In this document: piece by piece, positions 11,644-24,324 of the stretch
How positions within the stretch are numbered: the first letter of the stretch is position 1
How the letters are laid out: every line of letters starts with the position of its first letter
Source of the DNA: Blakeslea trispora
Taxonomy: Eukaryota; Mucoromycota; Mucoromycetes; Mucorales; Choanephoraceae
Assembly (NCBI GenBank): GCA_025331445.1
Contig: JAIWNE010000109.1
Span: forward strand, 50,887-114,886
DNA length: 64,000 nucleotides
Reading direction: 5' to 3'
Made by a program: the position numbers and the translations under genes
The notes under the pieces: model-generated
Database searches by the model: none
The model's input: only the letters and a program-made list of their open reading frames with translations
Told to the model about the DNA's origin: nothing

Positions 11644-11840
11644 TTAAGATATATGGCAAGTTTTTTTTTTTATCAGAAACAAACAAGAAAGGAGCACATA
11701 ATTAAAGTTTCTTTTCCCAGAAGACAACAGTTATGAAAATCCTGTCGGTTTTCAAAACTGAATTTCGTTTTAAAGGTATTGCTTTTTATCGTCAAAGCAA
11801 CTGTTCATTTAAGCATCAATCTAGTTCAACTTTTCACTTT

Positions 11841-12012
11841 TACAATAGTTGCCCGATTTAAGAGTTGTTTGATGTAAGAGCACATAATATAAAAGTAACC
11901 CTTTGAACTTATGATCGCTTCAAGCGCTAGACTGTAATTCAATTCAAGAGTATATAATATAAGAACACATTTCTCAAGAATATGACCACTCTTAAATAAA
12001 GCGATTATTGTA
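11841..12012. mobile_element. MITE with TACARTAGTCG-type termini, copy 1
   Basis: The 172-bp unit starts TACAATAGTTGCCCGATTTA and its other end, inverted, starts TACAATAATCGCTTTATTTA. The ends match over about 25 bp with several mismatches, and TA sits at both borders. The same termini occur at 53164 and 53579. The rest of 11644-12327 has no gene. Confidence 0.6.
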
Positions 12013-12327
12013 CTACACCACATACAAGCGAATATTTCATCGCTTCGAACGCTAACTGCGCTTTTTTAGGTAATATACAAATCAATCATTGACTAGTTTA
12101 CAATGTGTTGAGTTGACTGCAGTGATGTTTATCAACCATACTATGCCTACATACAATCAACAGTACTATAGCTAAACCTTTATGTATGTGAATTTTGAGT
12201 GGTCTTTCTCATGAAATGCGGCCTAAAGCCTTTTGTATTGTACTTGCAAAATGGTTGGTATTTACTCAAAATTATAAGACTACTTTTAACATCCAAGCCT
12301 TTTGTATATACACAATTTAGATTTTAT

Positions 12328-14496
12328 TTAGCTTCTATTATTATGTGCCAAGGCAGCTAACAGATCTGATTCAGATGGATTCTCATCATCACTGGATGAG
12401 TCGTTTGCAGTGTCAGGCTTATAAAAACCTGCTTCACTCTCATGACTTTGGTGAGGCTGTTCTCTAGAATCAGGTTTCACTGTTTTGCCAACTACAGACT
12501 CATCAGCATGTACTTCAGTCTCATCTAAACTATCATCATCCGAGTCACTATCTTCAAACATCTGAAATACTTTCTGTGTTCTATTAGGTGCACCCACTAC
12601 GGCCTGTTCTTGTTTCGCTGGAGGTTGATTCTCCTTGATATCTAAGCTTTGAACAATATCATCGTCACTATCACTGTCATCATCAGGGAACATCTGAAAC
12701 ACTGTTTGATCTACAGGGGGCGATACTAGTATAGGAGGGGAAGGCTTTGACACAGGTGAAGCATCCTCTTCATCATCTGTAAGACTATCGTCCGCAAAGA
12801 TATCAAATACGCCTCGCTGTTCAGTTGGTTTAGCAGTTGATGTCTGTGTTAGTTCTGCAGGCCGTGGGGGTAGTAAGGGTGGCAATTCTGGTGACTCGGT
12901 TTGGAACAATTCAGATGACTGTTCTTCTTGTTGCTGTTGTTTTCCTTGACGACTGTATAACTTTAGATTTGAAAAGAACCCTTTCTTCTTTTCAGACGAT
13001 TGAGTGGATGTACTTCCTGTGGACGATTTTCTAAAAATGCCGCTTAGACTATTTCTCTTGGATTCTTCGTTTGGCAACAAAGTAGAGTTGGGTGAAGTGG
13101 GTGATGGCTGTAGCCTGCTCAGAGTAGGTGATGAATAGGTCTTTGGCGAAGTAGTGGCAGATGAAGTTGTTTTTTGTGAAACAGGTAGTGGGGATGTTTT
13201 AGGGGTTATAGGCGATGATATAGGTGATGTGTTGGCATGAAGAGATGCTTCAGATATGCCTGACGAAGCAAAATCAAAAGGCTGTTGCAGCATAGTTTGG
13301 TATGATGGCGAACTAAACATGTTTGATATAGACCCAAAGGTTTGTGTGGGTGAAGATAATGGGGTGGTTACTGGCGAAGAAGATGAAGAGTTGCCATTGG
13401 GCGTTGACAATGTGCCTATTGAAAAGGGTATATCGACAATCATAAACTGTGATTTCTTGCCATCAGGTGTAGTATAGACACCATCTTGAGCAAGTACTTG
13501 AACTCGAACAAAATAAGAGATGGATAGCAGTTGGCTTTGTTCAAATGTCACAGTCGGTGTAGTTCCTTTAGGCACAGGCAAGCTAACACGCACAGTTTGC
13601 ATCTTTTGATTACTTTGATAGTCATGCGACGTAACTTCTAAATCTGCTATGACTCGGTTGATCTTCTCACCCTGAGAAGTATAGGCTCTAAAACGAAACA
13701 ATCATAAGAAAAAATAAATAGTCGTATATTGTTGTATTCTTTACCTTCCATTAGATAATACTTGATTCACTCTAAATAAAGAAACCGATATTCCTTGTCG
13801 TCGAACAAATTCCATTTCATTCCAAATTGTGATAGATGCAGGGATGGCAATACCAGCTTGACAACTCTGACAAGGCAATGTCACACGTATAGCTGTTGGA
13901 AATTCTCGATGGGCCGCTGATACTGTGAATGCTTGTTCAACTCGTATAGGTCTAAGTTTCTCTTCTGTACGAGTATAGATGGCTTCGTAGACAGGTACTT
14001 GCTTTTGTACTGCAAAAAACTTGGTATCTTGATCTAGAATGTAAGCCTCAAGGCAATAGATAATCTTGTTCGATGACACATTGAACTCAGTACAGCTAGG
14101 TAGAGGGCGATCATTAGGTACTTGAACAGAAAACGATAGGGCAATAGGTTTGTTCTTCGGTAGTTTCAGCTTTGGCTCGGGCTCATATATATTTGAGGCC
14201 AAAACGAGTTCAGTATGGTAAAGATGCACGTTGCTGTTTCCCATCGGTGTTTTCGATTTTGATTTGACCAGGTTAGGGCCGAGTCGCCAGCACTCATCAA
14301 AGTAAATGCGGGCATCTTTGTTGGTCGAAACAGGCTGCACTAGAATACGTCCTGACCAGCCGAGACGAAACTCATGCAAACTACAATTTTGGTTGGACGT
14401 TAAAAATATTTTGCCTTCAATTGTATCTCCAGGAAAGTATTTTACATTGTTCTTGTCTAATGCGATTTCTATTTTAATCTCTAAGGAACGTGTCAT
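12328..14496 (-). CDS. Alpha-arrestin-like protein with acidic repeat tail
   Basis: Two exons (14496-13745 and 13687-12328) give 703 aa; the start is MTRSLEIKIE. Residues about 1-150 form an arrestin-N fold (PGDTIEGKIFLTSNQNCSLH, a classic beta-sandwich opening). Residues about 190-330 are arrestin-C-like (IAIPASITIWNEMEFVRRQG). The rest is Ser/Pro/Thr-rich and disordered, with a KKKGFFSNLK basic patch. Its end carries three related acidic motifs: VFDIFADDSLTDDEED, VFQMFPDDDSDSDDD and VFQMFEDSDSDDD. Alpha-arrestins usually recruit Rsp5/Nedd4 ligases to membrane proteins through PPxY motifs, but I see no PPxY here, so the adaptor mechanism is uncertain. Confidence 0.75.
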
Positions 14497-14787
14497 TTTG
14501 AAAAAAGAAAAGAGTAAAGAGAGGAAAAAAAAGGGGGGAAAGAGAGAAAAACAAGCATTCTTTATAGTGGGACTCAGCCACACTCTACAATGTGTTACAC
14601 ATTGTTACTTGCCACCAAGTTGGCTTGCTTAGCTTAAACAAAAGTCGGTCCTTTATTATCTAATGGTTTAAGGTAAAATTCTGGAAAAAATGAAAAACTC
14701 AGCGTTGATCTTACATCACTTTAACCGAGTAAAGTGAACTGACTGTTTGCTTGTTTTTTTTTTCTTTTTGTCTATATACTTCTCCCC
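14497..14787. other. Divergent promoter region
   Basis: About 290 bp between the arrestin gene (minus) and the flavin reductase gene (plus). It holds homopurine/pyrimidine runs on both sides but no motif I can name. Confidence 0.4.
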
Positions 14788-15786
14788 ATGCCTTTTCAAC
14801 GGCTTCCATGCCTTCATAGAGCCCGGCCTTGGTTAAGCAGTGTTCGTTTCTTCTCAGCTCATTCAGGATTAACAGAGAATGTCAGGGGTATTATGAGAAA
14901 GGTGCCTTTGCCTGTGGTCGTAGTAACCACTTCAAAACCCGAGGATCGTGACTATAGACGAGGTATAACTGTAGCTTCATTCACTTCTGTCTGTCTGCAT
15001 CCTCAACCACTCGTGTCCTTTTGTGTTCGAACCCCTTCACGTGCCTCTGATCTACTTCATTCCTCAGGCAGTATGGTCTTGAACCTCCTGTCTCACGAAC
15101 AAGTTCAGCAGTCAGTGGCATTTTCTTCACCCGACAAGGATCAGTTCAAGGATGTTCCATTCTATGACGATCCTGCTACAGGACTACCAGTACTTATTGG
15201 TACACTCGGAGCTATGCACTGTCAAAAGTTCAAGGTGATCGAGTTGGGTGATCATGAGCTTTGGATTGCACAAGTGCTGAAGGTAGAGGAAGGCGTAGGT
15301 GGAGAACATGGTGTACGTGAAGAAGCACAACCTTTGCTTTACTATGAGAGGAACTATTGCAGTGTAGGCGATCAGGTCTTTATGAAGTCATTTATGGACA
15401 GTCAAGATCAATCGACGCACAACTGGATGCACCGAGCTCACCTTAGAATGGCATGGAATATGATTCGAGAATTAGGACCTGTAGCAGCTGAGCCTGCTAT
15501 CAAAGAAGCCTTGCGAACTCATTTTAGTCACGCAAAGGCATGCAACAAGGATTATCATGAGACTATCACATCGTTTTATATAGCTCTTGTCTCTGCTGCT
15601 ATCAATTCCTACAAAGGACGAGATAGCCATGATTTCTTTGCCCTTGTAGAGAAATTCCCTCAACTATTAGATGTCAAACTGATTGAGCAGTATTATTCTC
15701 CACACATTCTTTATGCCAAGCAGGCCAAAGAAACGTTCGTTAAGCCAGATCTACAGCCTTTACCAACACAACTGATTGAACAATAA
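14788..15786 (+). CDS. Flavin reductase-like domain fused to a YHETIT-type C-terminal domain
   Basis: Single exon, 332 aa. The first 25 residues (MPFQRLPCLHRARPWLSSVR) are basic, with no acidic residue, like a mitochondrial presequence. Residues about 28-205 resemble the flavin reductase-like/FMN-binding split-barrel family (RKVPLPVVVVTTSKP, RGITVASFTSVCLHPQPLVSF, SGSMVLNLLS), which uses FMN or FAD. Residues about 210-325 form a helical region with WMHRAHLRMAWNMI and YHETITSFYIALV. I associate that signature with stand-alone bacterial proteins of unknown function. The fusion suggests a shared pathway, but the substrate is unknown. Confidence 0.75.
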   Translation: MPFQRLPCLHRARPWLSSVRFFSAHSGLTENVRGIMRKVPLPVVVVTTSKPEDRDYRRGITVASFTSVCLHPQPLVSFCVRTPSRASDLLHSSGSMVLNLLSHEQVQQSVAFSSPDKDQFKDVPFYDDPATGLPVLIGTLGAMHCQKFKVIELGDHELWIAQVLKVEEGVGGEHGVREEAQPLLYYERNYCSVGDQVFMKSFMDSQDQSTHNWMHRAHLRMAWNMIRELGPVAAEPAIKEALRTHFSHAKACNKDYHETITSFYIALVSAAINSYKGRDSHDFFALVEKFPQLLDVKLIEQYYSPHILYAKQAKETFVKPDLQPLPTQLIEQ

Positions 15787-15886
15787 AATAGAAAGAAGGA
15801 GGGCTATTTGATACCTTTTTTTTTTTGTAAAAGAAAAAGATACGTATATGTATATTGAATAGATGGTTATATGAAAGAAAAAAGCT

Positions 15887-18543
15887 TTAACTACTTATTT
15901 CGATATAAAGATTAATGGCTGTACAAATCAAATAAATAGCAATCCAACTATAGCCAAATCCTCTGGACATCTTGAAACCGTTGAGTGGTACCAAAATGAG
16001 AGAAGAAATTAGCACTACCAACAACCCGACTGAGGTCACCACGATTGTTTTTGAAATACCAATAGGATAAGGAGCATTTCGTTGAGAGGTTACACATATG
16101 GCACCTATACCAATACCTAGCATGATATCTAAACCAAATAAATCAATCAAATGTGTGTGTTATGTTCTTTTTCGAATAAACTTTACTCAGCATAGGTCCT
16201 CCAAAACAAGCACTCATTGCCATCAATGGGTACCCCATCTTGGCCATAGTCACGTTAGCTACAAAGTCTCCTAAGCTGTTGCCCTATGATGTATATAAAG
16301 ATAAGTCGTTCTTCATAAAAAAATAAAGAAAAATGGACATACCAAGGCAAATACAGTCAAGCCTAACACAGCTTCACTTATACCCAACGCCATACCAATG
16401 GTTTGTAACACACTCACAACCTCGTTTGCGATCAAAAAGATCCATACAACAGCAACTACAAATCCTACAAAGCATGACATCCAATGAAGTCGAGGAGGTG
16501 TATCTGCCGAGGTAGTCAAACAGAACACGAGAGCTACTAGACCGCTTACAGAAAGTGCAACAGAGAGTACGATGGAAGCAGGAGCTACTTCCTGAGTTAT
16601 CAACACAAAGGAAACCAAAAGTGGTCCTCCGATAATTTGAATAGCAGTCAGCCATTTGACCCATCCTGTCTCTGACTGAATCACCATATCTGTCGCTACT
16701 GGCTGAGACTCATCCCCATCATGATCATCGTAATCCTGCAACAAGTGCTCGGTACTTTCGTTTAACTGAATTCCGTCTTTCTCACTCAAGTCGTTCTCGC
16801 GCACAACAGGCAAAGTAACCGTCAAGAGGAACATGACAGGTGTAGAGACAATAGAAAGAATTTTTCCAAACAAAGATTTCTGTCGGAACCCAACCAAAGC
16901 AGGAAACAAATGTTTGCGAATCTGACGCTGTGCCTTTGAACTGAGCAATGTGTTTGCCAATCTTCGAAAGGTATAGCGAGGATGAAAGTTTAATCGATTG
17001 GCTGAATTGGTAGACAAGAGAGGTGGTGAGGATGTTGCTTGAGATTGATTCTGCATGCTTTCTGTTCGATGTAGCGATACATCATCTACGAACCGTTCAC
17101 GTCGAGGAATAGAGCGAGAACGATGTGGATGAAATAGCTGAGGATGTGAATGATTATTTAAGAGTGATTGCACAACGCCTTGAAACTTTTTTTTAACAAG
17201 TTAGAATTGCTTTTTTGAATTTCTTTTTTTGCTCTTTTTCTTTTACCTCAATAGCAGAGAATAGAGATGTTCGGATACGAAGTTTTGGATGTGGACCATT
17301 TCTATGATGGCTGATCTCTCTATAGCCTTCTGTCTCGAATCCTTCATCATACAACTCCATTTCGTCTTCATCTGTTTGATCTGATATTGCGATATCGAAG
17401 CTCTTTTAGCAACAGAGATGTGTATGCATGTATATTTCTTATTTACCTTGTGGAAAATTTCCTCTAAGCAAAGTATCTACATCACTACTGTTTTCCTCGT
17501 ATTCCAAGCGAGCTCGTTCCACCAAATTAAGATAGTTTGACCTTCGCTTCATATAATAATTACCACCTACTACCACACATACATACAGGACATAAAACGC
17601 AATCAGCAGAACAGCCTCATAGAAATGGATTAATCCATCCGAAATAATCAACATCACCAAGAAGATAGCACAAGTGAAAAAGGAAACATCTCTAATAAAA
17701 CTAAATTTCTTTGCACGGAACGGTTTGATGGCACACATGGACCTAATTGAATTTGAATCATAAGTTTGACCTCTTTTTGAATTTCCATCTGTAAAAGCTT
17801 ACGAACCCTGCTACTACGCTTACAATAAATGCAGCTGCACCTATCAATTCACCTAAAGCCAGCGAGCCCAAATTCGATTGCATAGCACTGAATGTAGAAA
17901 ACAAATCAGGACTTCCATTACCAAAAGCCAGAAAAGTAACACCCGTCTATCCGTTCCTTATTTAGTCATCATCTTTCATCCTTTGCTGCAAATGCTTACC
18001 AGACTCTCCGACAAATGAAGCACCGAGGCGATTGTTTGAAGGTTGGGACCTATTAATTTTAAACTAGTCAATCAATCACTTTCTGTTTTTCATCTGCTGT
18101 TCGCTTACAAAAGAAATCCGAAGCTGCGATGCCCACAAATCCAAACAAATAAACCAGCCAACTACACTAACATCTAAACTTTGAGTTGCGCTAAATAAAA
18201 AGAGAGAAGGGGAAGTTCTATTTACCAGCAATAAAAGTATCACAGGTCTGACTGGAGAACAGTAATAAAACTGAATGTAGTTGAACAGTCCAGGTGTTGC
18301 ATCTATACAGTACTCTTTTGCATATGCGCACTGATCTTGTTGTAGATGGATGTCACGACACTATAAGCAAGAAGCATAAATAACAATCTCAGCAAGAACA
18401 TGCACATAAAATGGACTCACTTGGTGATCCACTAAGTCTCTCTTATGTATCTGGTGTATATTTGAACTGGACCAAGCAGTTGTAAATAGCTTGGCAACAA
18501 GAAATATAGAAAGCAATATCACTGCACTTCGAGCAAGAGCCAT
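15887..18543 (-). CDS. Cation/Ca2+ exchanger of the NCLX (SLC8B1) type
   Basis: Ten exons (18543-18421, 18360-18226, 18166-18109, 18049-18000, 17946-17807, 17742-17447, 17380-17247, 17185-16343, 16283-16187, 16128-15887) sum to 2118 nt, or 705 aa, with no stop. The N-terminus looks like a signal peptide (MALARSAVILLSIFLVAKLF). The alpha-1 repeat has FLAFGNGSPDLFSTFSAM; the alpha-2 repeat has GNSLGDFVANVTMAKMGYP followed by SACFGGPMLN. The ion-binding G-N-(G/S)-(S/L)-x-D cores are intact. Two hydrophobic halves flank a long hydrophilic loop (about residues 270-430) rich in Ser, His and acidic residues, as in this family. It should exchange Ca2+ for Na+ or H+ across an internal membrane; which organelle is not shown by the sequence. 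Confidence 0.85.
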
Positions 18544-20607
18544 CTATAAATATTGGTTTTCCTTTAAAGCATTCTCTTTTTTTTTTTCGTTTGTGCTTTT
18601 AAGTTCAATCCTTACGCGGCACTTTAATTTTTACATGCAGAAACAAAAGAAGAGGGCTTACATCATAGTCTTGCAAGTAACACAGTCATTGAACAAGGAA
18701 TGTATCGCTTTATCCAATGGATATAGTCTGAAATAAGTTTATTTCTTTTTTTTTTACTAATCTAAATCAAGACTTGATTCCATAAACTAGATAGCTGGCA
18801 ACAAGCACTGTATTACAAAACAAATGGGATCAATAAGGGTAAATGGGATTTCTAATTGGGATAAAAGTCAGTACAAGAAAGCTCTTTTTTTTTCTGCTGG
18901 AACAAAGTCATCATTGAGTAGCTCAAATCTACCAAAAGTTTATGTCAAGAGACAAACATGTATCTTGTCGTTTTATTGTGTTTGAAATTACAACATAAGC
19001 ATTAGGCTGCATTTACAAAAAAAAAATTGGTCTATTTTCGAGCACATTGGGAAACAAAGAAGCTCCATTATCTTGTTTCATTGTTTATTCATATGGAACG
19101 TTCTAATTGATTCTGCCATTTGAGTTGATCGCATATACACTAGAGAATAATAGTATGATGATGAATGAAGCTAGCTGATATGATTTGTAACTTCAAATAT
19201 TTTTGTATTTGTAAACCCCTCTTTGCGAACAGCAGAATATAGACACTCTATCTACATATACCAAAAGAAAAAGAAGCGTAATTGCAAACATCTTGCCCTG
19301 CAGTAACAGTTGAGCCATGAGATATCATTACGTTCAGTGGCAAAAAAAAAGTATCCTTATTTCGAAGCTGATACTTATAGTAATGACATTATCTCAGGGT
19401 TCGACTGTAAATTAAACTTTCTGCTGCACCGTTCTGTAAAAGATTCATGCTTTCATTTGTGGGTATCCTCAATAGTTGTTCAAATGTCGTCAGAAGTACT
19501 GAAACATGTTATTAGCACTGTTTGCTTTGCTCAAAACCACAAGTGGTATTGTCTTGAGACTTTAATGTGCACTCTCATCAAAATCTAGCTTCTCCCATTC
19601 ACTGTATCACAACATATCCCAATCCAATTTGTATTCGCAATGGCATTGGGGTGTGCAGCTTAAAGATAGAACTAGCTTATGCTACGACTCATTATGGGAT
19701 AGTCTACTATGCTATTAGTAATGGTAGACTACTTGCGAAATCTCACTAACTCTTCTATTGAACACTATGTATTTCCGTTTAAACTGGCTGTGCAGTACTA
19801 GTTGGTATTGCCTGCTTGTCATACGCCTGATCTTATTTGCATCAACTATTTTGCTTCCTTTTGTTTAATGTTCTTTTACAATGCTTGATTACTCAACTCT
19901 CTATTTGTGCAAGCTATATTGTTCATTAGATGTGAACCGTTTTGTTATGTATAGCCGACATGGCATTTTCTTAACCTTCGGCTTTTGTCTTTCATGCAAA
20001 CTGCCTATGGTGTTTCTGCTTCGCATTAGTAAAGGAATTCAGGAATACAAGAAAGAAAAAAAAAAGATAAAGAAGAACTCATACATAGCATTGACTTGCT
20101 TTATATGAATAAAAACCCAAGAAGTATGCTTTGCTTGTAGTTGCTTAACAAACCCAATAGCATGCTACATTTATTTAAGATAAAGAATATGTTTGCTTGA
20201 CATAATGCTTATTCATACAAAGTTTGTTTATTTAACATTTTGTGTGATACCGAAGCTCCCCTTTCATCATTGGCTCTCTAAGCGGTTTCTTAAAACACTA
20301 TAGCAGATTCAATTTGGGTGCTAGTAGCAAACAGCCGTCCAAGACTCTACAAGCCTTCGAGAATCTTCCTCCTTTTTAAACTAAGAAACCAGATGAGTGG
20401 TTGCTTTATGATTCTTGGAGCGCACTACACTGAGCTACGCCATGATAATATATGCGTTGCAGAAATTTATCTATTTTTGATGTGTCAGATTCTGTCTCAG
20501 TACTTATGCAGAATAATTCAAACAACGCTTTTATTTTTGGTAGTCTTTAGCTTTTTCCTCTTCTTTTTTCTTTTCTTTTTCTATTCCTTTATACTTTCTA
20601 CATCAAT
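18544..20607. other. Gene-free AT-rich stretch
   Basis: About 2 kb with only short unrelated frames. Just before 20608 there is a long T/C tract (about 20550-20600), consistent with the 5' leader of the next gene. Confidence 0.5.
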
Positions 20608-22185
20608 ATGAGTAATATTCAAGAACGATACATTCAACTAGTCAAGCAAATTACTCAGCTTCAGTGGGTTCGAGAGTCACTTCCAGCTCATTCTAAATAC
20701 CATGAAGGATTGAAGAAGAAGCTCGAAAAACAAATTCGCTTAAAGGAGTTTTCTGAAAAGGAACTGCAAGTATCATATGAAACAAGGAAAAAAAAAGATA
20801 TCACGGTTAAACTAATTTTGTTTAGTAAGAAAATTCAGGCAGAAAAGGATCAGTACGGGTCAACTATAAAGCGTAGTTTATTCAGCCATTCAAATAATGG
20901 TAGTGCAACTAAATCATACACTAACACGATTGAATCTGTGCGATCATATGAAAGCACAATCCAACAATTGGAAGGCCAGATAGAACAAGCAAAGCTGATG
21001 GTGAGTAAACAAATAACTAAAAAGGCGTTTTGAAAGACTGATGATTCGAACCTGTTAAAGATGGAAGATTTGAATGAAGAAAAAAAGAAGCTCGATTCCT
21101 TGTGTCACGAACTACATGTATTATATGATGAGGTAATAGAGAGAGAGCCAATATGTATTTGACCTCAATTAACAAGTGCAATTAAAGGTCATTTTACCAG
21201 ACACAGAAGATTCCACCTATCTTTTTGAACAACATTTGAAGAAGGATGTAGAACAATTAGCAGAAAGCTTACCTGACGTAAGAAATCAGACCCTTCTTTT
21301 AATTATTGTTTCTTAAATCGTTATTTGTAGATAAAACAAAAGATTGACATCTACACTCAAGTACAATCTAAATTATATAAAGCAAGGGATTTGATAGAGA
21401 CTGCAATGAAGTCATTGCCAGGTGCATCTGCTTTTATGGACAGACAAGCCATTGTGGCAAACCACAACAATAACAGTAATAGCTTATTCAGCAAATCGGC
21501 CATCATTGCCTCTACTATGGACCCCATCAAGAATGCAGAAAAAGTTGCTCAAAAAGCTTATGCATTAGTAACAGAGGCTCATGAAATATGTCAAGATGTT
21601 CCCAATATACCCACTGAATGCAATGACCATACGAATGTTATTTCCATCTTGACAAATTATCGTGGCTATCGTCTAAAGATTGAATACACATTGCGTACCC
21701 AAGTTAACCCACGCCTTCATAGTTTTGAAAATCAATTGGCTAGCACAAAGTTCCATTATGAGCAACGTTCTATTGAATGGGTAGATTATCAGATTATAAC
21801 ACTCGAATCTTATTTAAAGACAAATGGCTGCACAATTGATATTGACAGAGAAATCAGTCAATTAAGGGTGGGGTCAAGAGCAGCCATAGCTGCTGTTGCT
21901 TCAGAAGCAAGTGGACGAGTGACGGTAGATGACGTATTGGATGTTCAGCCTGTATCTGATATAGGTGCTACTTTGCCTGAATATGAAGAACAGCCTCAAA
22001 GTGCTACGAGTAGTGGTAGAAATAGCTTAAGCAGTCATTCTTTGGGTAACAATACACCTCCTTCTACTCACATGACACACTTGACTCAGCACCATGCAGG
22101 TCTTTGCGATCCATTGTCCATGGTAGGTCTACCTTCTTATGCCTCTGAACACACCGAGCTTTCACCGCCTGCTTATAGTCAATAG
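20608..22185 (+). CDS. Coiled-coil protein with C-terminal PPxY motif, function unknown
   Basis: Four exons (20608-21000, 21037-21132, 21188-21277, 21331-22185) give 477 aa; the first intron is only 36 nt. The first about 190 residues are charged and predicted coiled coil (KKLEKQIRLKEFSEKELQ, ESTIQQLEGQIEQAKLM). A central helical region (about 220-370) contains NAEKVAQKAYALVTEAHEIC and LKIEYTLRTQVNPRL. The tail is Ser/Thr/His-rich with LPEYEE and a terminal SPPAYSQ. PPAY is a WW-domain ligand, so regulation by an Rsp5-type ubiquitin ligase is plausible. I do not recognise a named family. Confidence 0.7.
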
Positions 22186-24263
22186 AATGCGATGAAATAA
22201 AAAAAAACAGACATGAAATAGAAAAGTATTTGAAAAAAAGTAGACAGTGCCTTATCTTGTTTATTTCTTTAAACTATAAACGTGTTATGTATTCATAGTC
22301 AAAAGGAGTGTTTTGTTTACATTCGAGAACAATGAAGCTATACAAGGTTTTCTGAAGCTTGGTTTTATAGTCGCTATTTTTTTTTCTCAAAGAGGAGGCA
22401 TTTATATAATATATTCTTATCATGTCACAAACATTCCATGCTTTTAACATAGAAGAGAATAAGAATAGCAAATTATATACCATCCTATAATTGTTTTATG
22501 TTTTTCAGATGATTGATACAAAATTGAGAGGGTGCTTTGACTGATAAACATGTATATCCCGACTCACTTTCTTTGTTTAACGGAGGACAGAACTTTATCA
22601 GTAAGTCACTTCAATGGTAGAAAGATAAGATCTTTTCTTTTAATGATGATATTTATATTATTGTGTTTTCCATCTTTGAAAGGGTCCTTTTGGACGACAA
22701 AGATATGATTGTGTATGATATTTGGCACACACCTCTAATAGCCATCACCATGATAATGCAAGCAGAATTACCAACACTATAGGTGTAGATTTAAAGCTCA
22801 TTCTTGAATTAAGTGGAAGGTAAGGATAGTGGTTGTTACCTTTCCTTCAGCTCATCCAGTTGCTTTACATGAACAAACGCATAATTCAGGCAATGAAAGC
22901 CATTATGTCTTGCAACGCACATTATCAGCCTATCATTTATATATATTTATAAATCTTGCTCATGAGAACAATTGCTTCTTGTTCATTGATTACCCTAAAA
23001 AAATAACGTGCATAGATCTGAAAGCTACACACTTGGTTTGAATCTTTGACTTTTGCTAAAACATTTCTTTTAGTGATTACTTTGCCTGTTATCTCCTTTT
23101 TCTAACGAGGCTTAAGAGCTTGATTTAAGCAAGCATAACCACAGTTACTGGGCAATATAGATATACCTTTTAATGTCCCTAGAAAATGCTTAATATCAAA
23201 TTATTTTCTTGAGCCGCTAGTTGTCAATATAAAGTGTGATTGACAGTTTTCTTCGCACTTGTCAAGTTTTTTCTTTTATATTACCAAAATACACTTTGTT
23301 AGCCTTGAGTGAACTATGCATTACAGGAAGAGTTGCATGCAAGTGTAACGCTACTGATCCATAGAAGAAAGTCATGCAAGCGACTGATACAAAGTCAGTT
23401 GATATTGGAGTTTGAAAGAAAGCTTAAGCTTATCATCAACCCAGCCTTCTATGCTGCATGTACTTGGTTTGAGCATACAAAATCATTCTGTACAATTTTT
23501 TCATGTATTTTTATTTCAGAAACAAAGATAGACAAACTAGCATAAAGCTATTCGAACTAAAGAAAGAAAAAGAATGATCATTAGCGTTGTTTTGTAGACC
23601 AGATAACCTTCTATTTTACGATAGCTAAAGACAAAGAAGTCAACTCCGCTACTTTGCTATCATTTTATTGAGTTGTTTTAGACATCAAGAATATGTATTT
23701 TGATCGCTCTATTGGTGAGCTTCACTAAAAAGAAAAGAAAAAGAGATGACCAAAGAGTTTTTTTTTTATATCAAAATGTTAATTGAATTAAAGATGGTAC
23801 CATTGATTGTCGTTCAAAGGGCGACAACATAGATGCTTACCTCCATTGGATTCTTTTTTTTTTTTATCTAAAAAGAACCTTTTGTGATAATCATTTTGCT
23901 TATTAAAGTTTTTTTTCCTTGTAAAAAGTACAAAAACTATAGCCTCTTTATCAGCTTCTTACTAGTTTTTGTCAATGATAGCACTTTGACCAAAGCATTA
24001 GATATGATCAAACTTAGGTCAACATAAACTATGTTTTTATCACGTCGAACTGTTTTTCTGCTTTCATTTTTAACATAAAAAGACGAAAGGAAAGCAAACT
24101 GACAGTCTTGTATTCACCCATCTGCATGAGTGCTTTTCCTCCCGATCTATTTCTTTTTCTTTGCTCGTAGCCTAATTGCAGAGAATATGGAGTTATGCAT
24201 GTTTGTTGTACCTGAACGATGAATCCTTTTCTTTCCTGTGTAACTTGTCTAAAGGAGACAGAG
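22186..24263. other. Gene-free stretch
   Basis: Short frames only, none resembling a protein. Poly-A/T tracts occur at about 22200, 23760 and 23850. I see no transposon ends or RNA gene. Confidence 0.5.
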
Positions 24264-24272
24264 TATATAAAA
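24264..24272 (+). promoter_or_regulatory. TATA box of the polyamine oxidase gene
   Basis: TATATAAAA lies 61 bp upstream of the ATG at 24325, a normal distance for a TATA-driven fungal promoter. Confidence 0.5.
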
Positions 24273-24324
24273 AGCTTATACAAAAGATAGACTTACTTGC
24301 ATTTCCTTTCTTCTCTCTTTAGTC

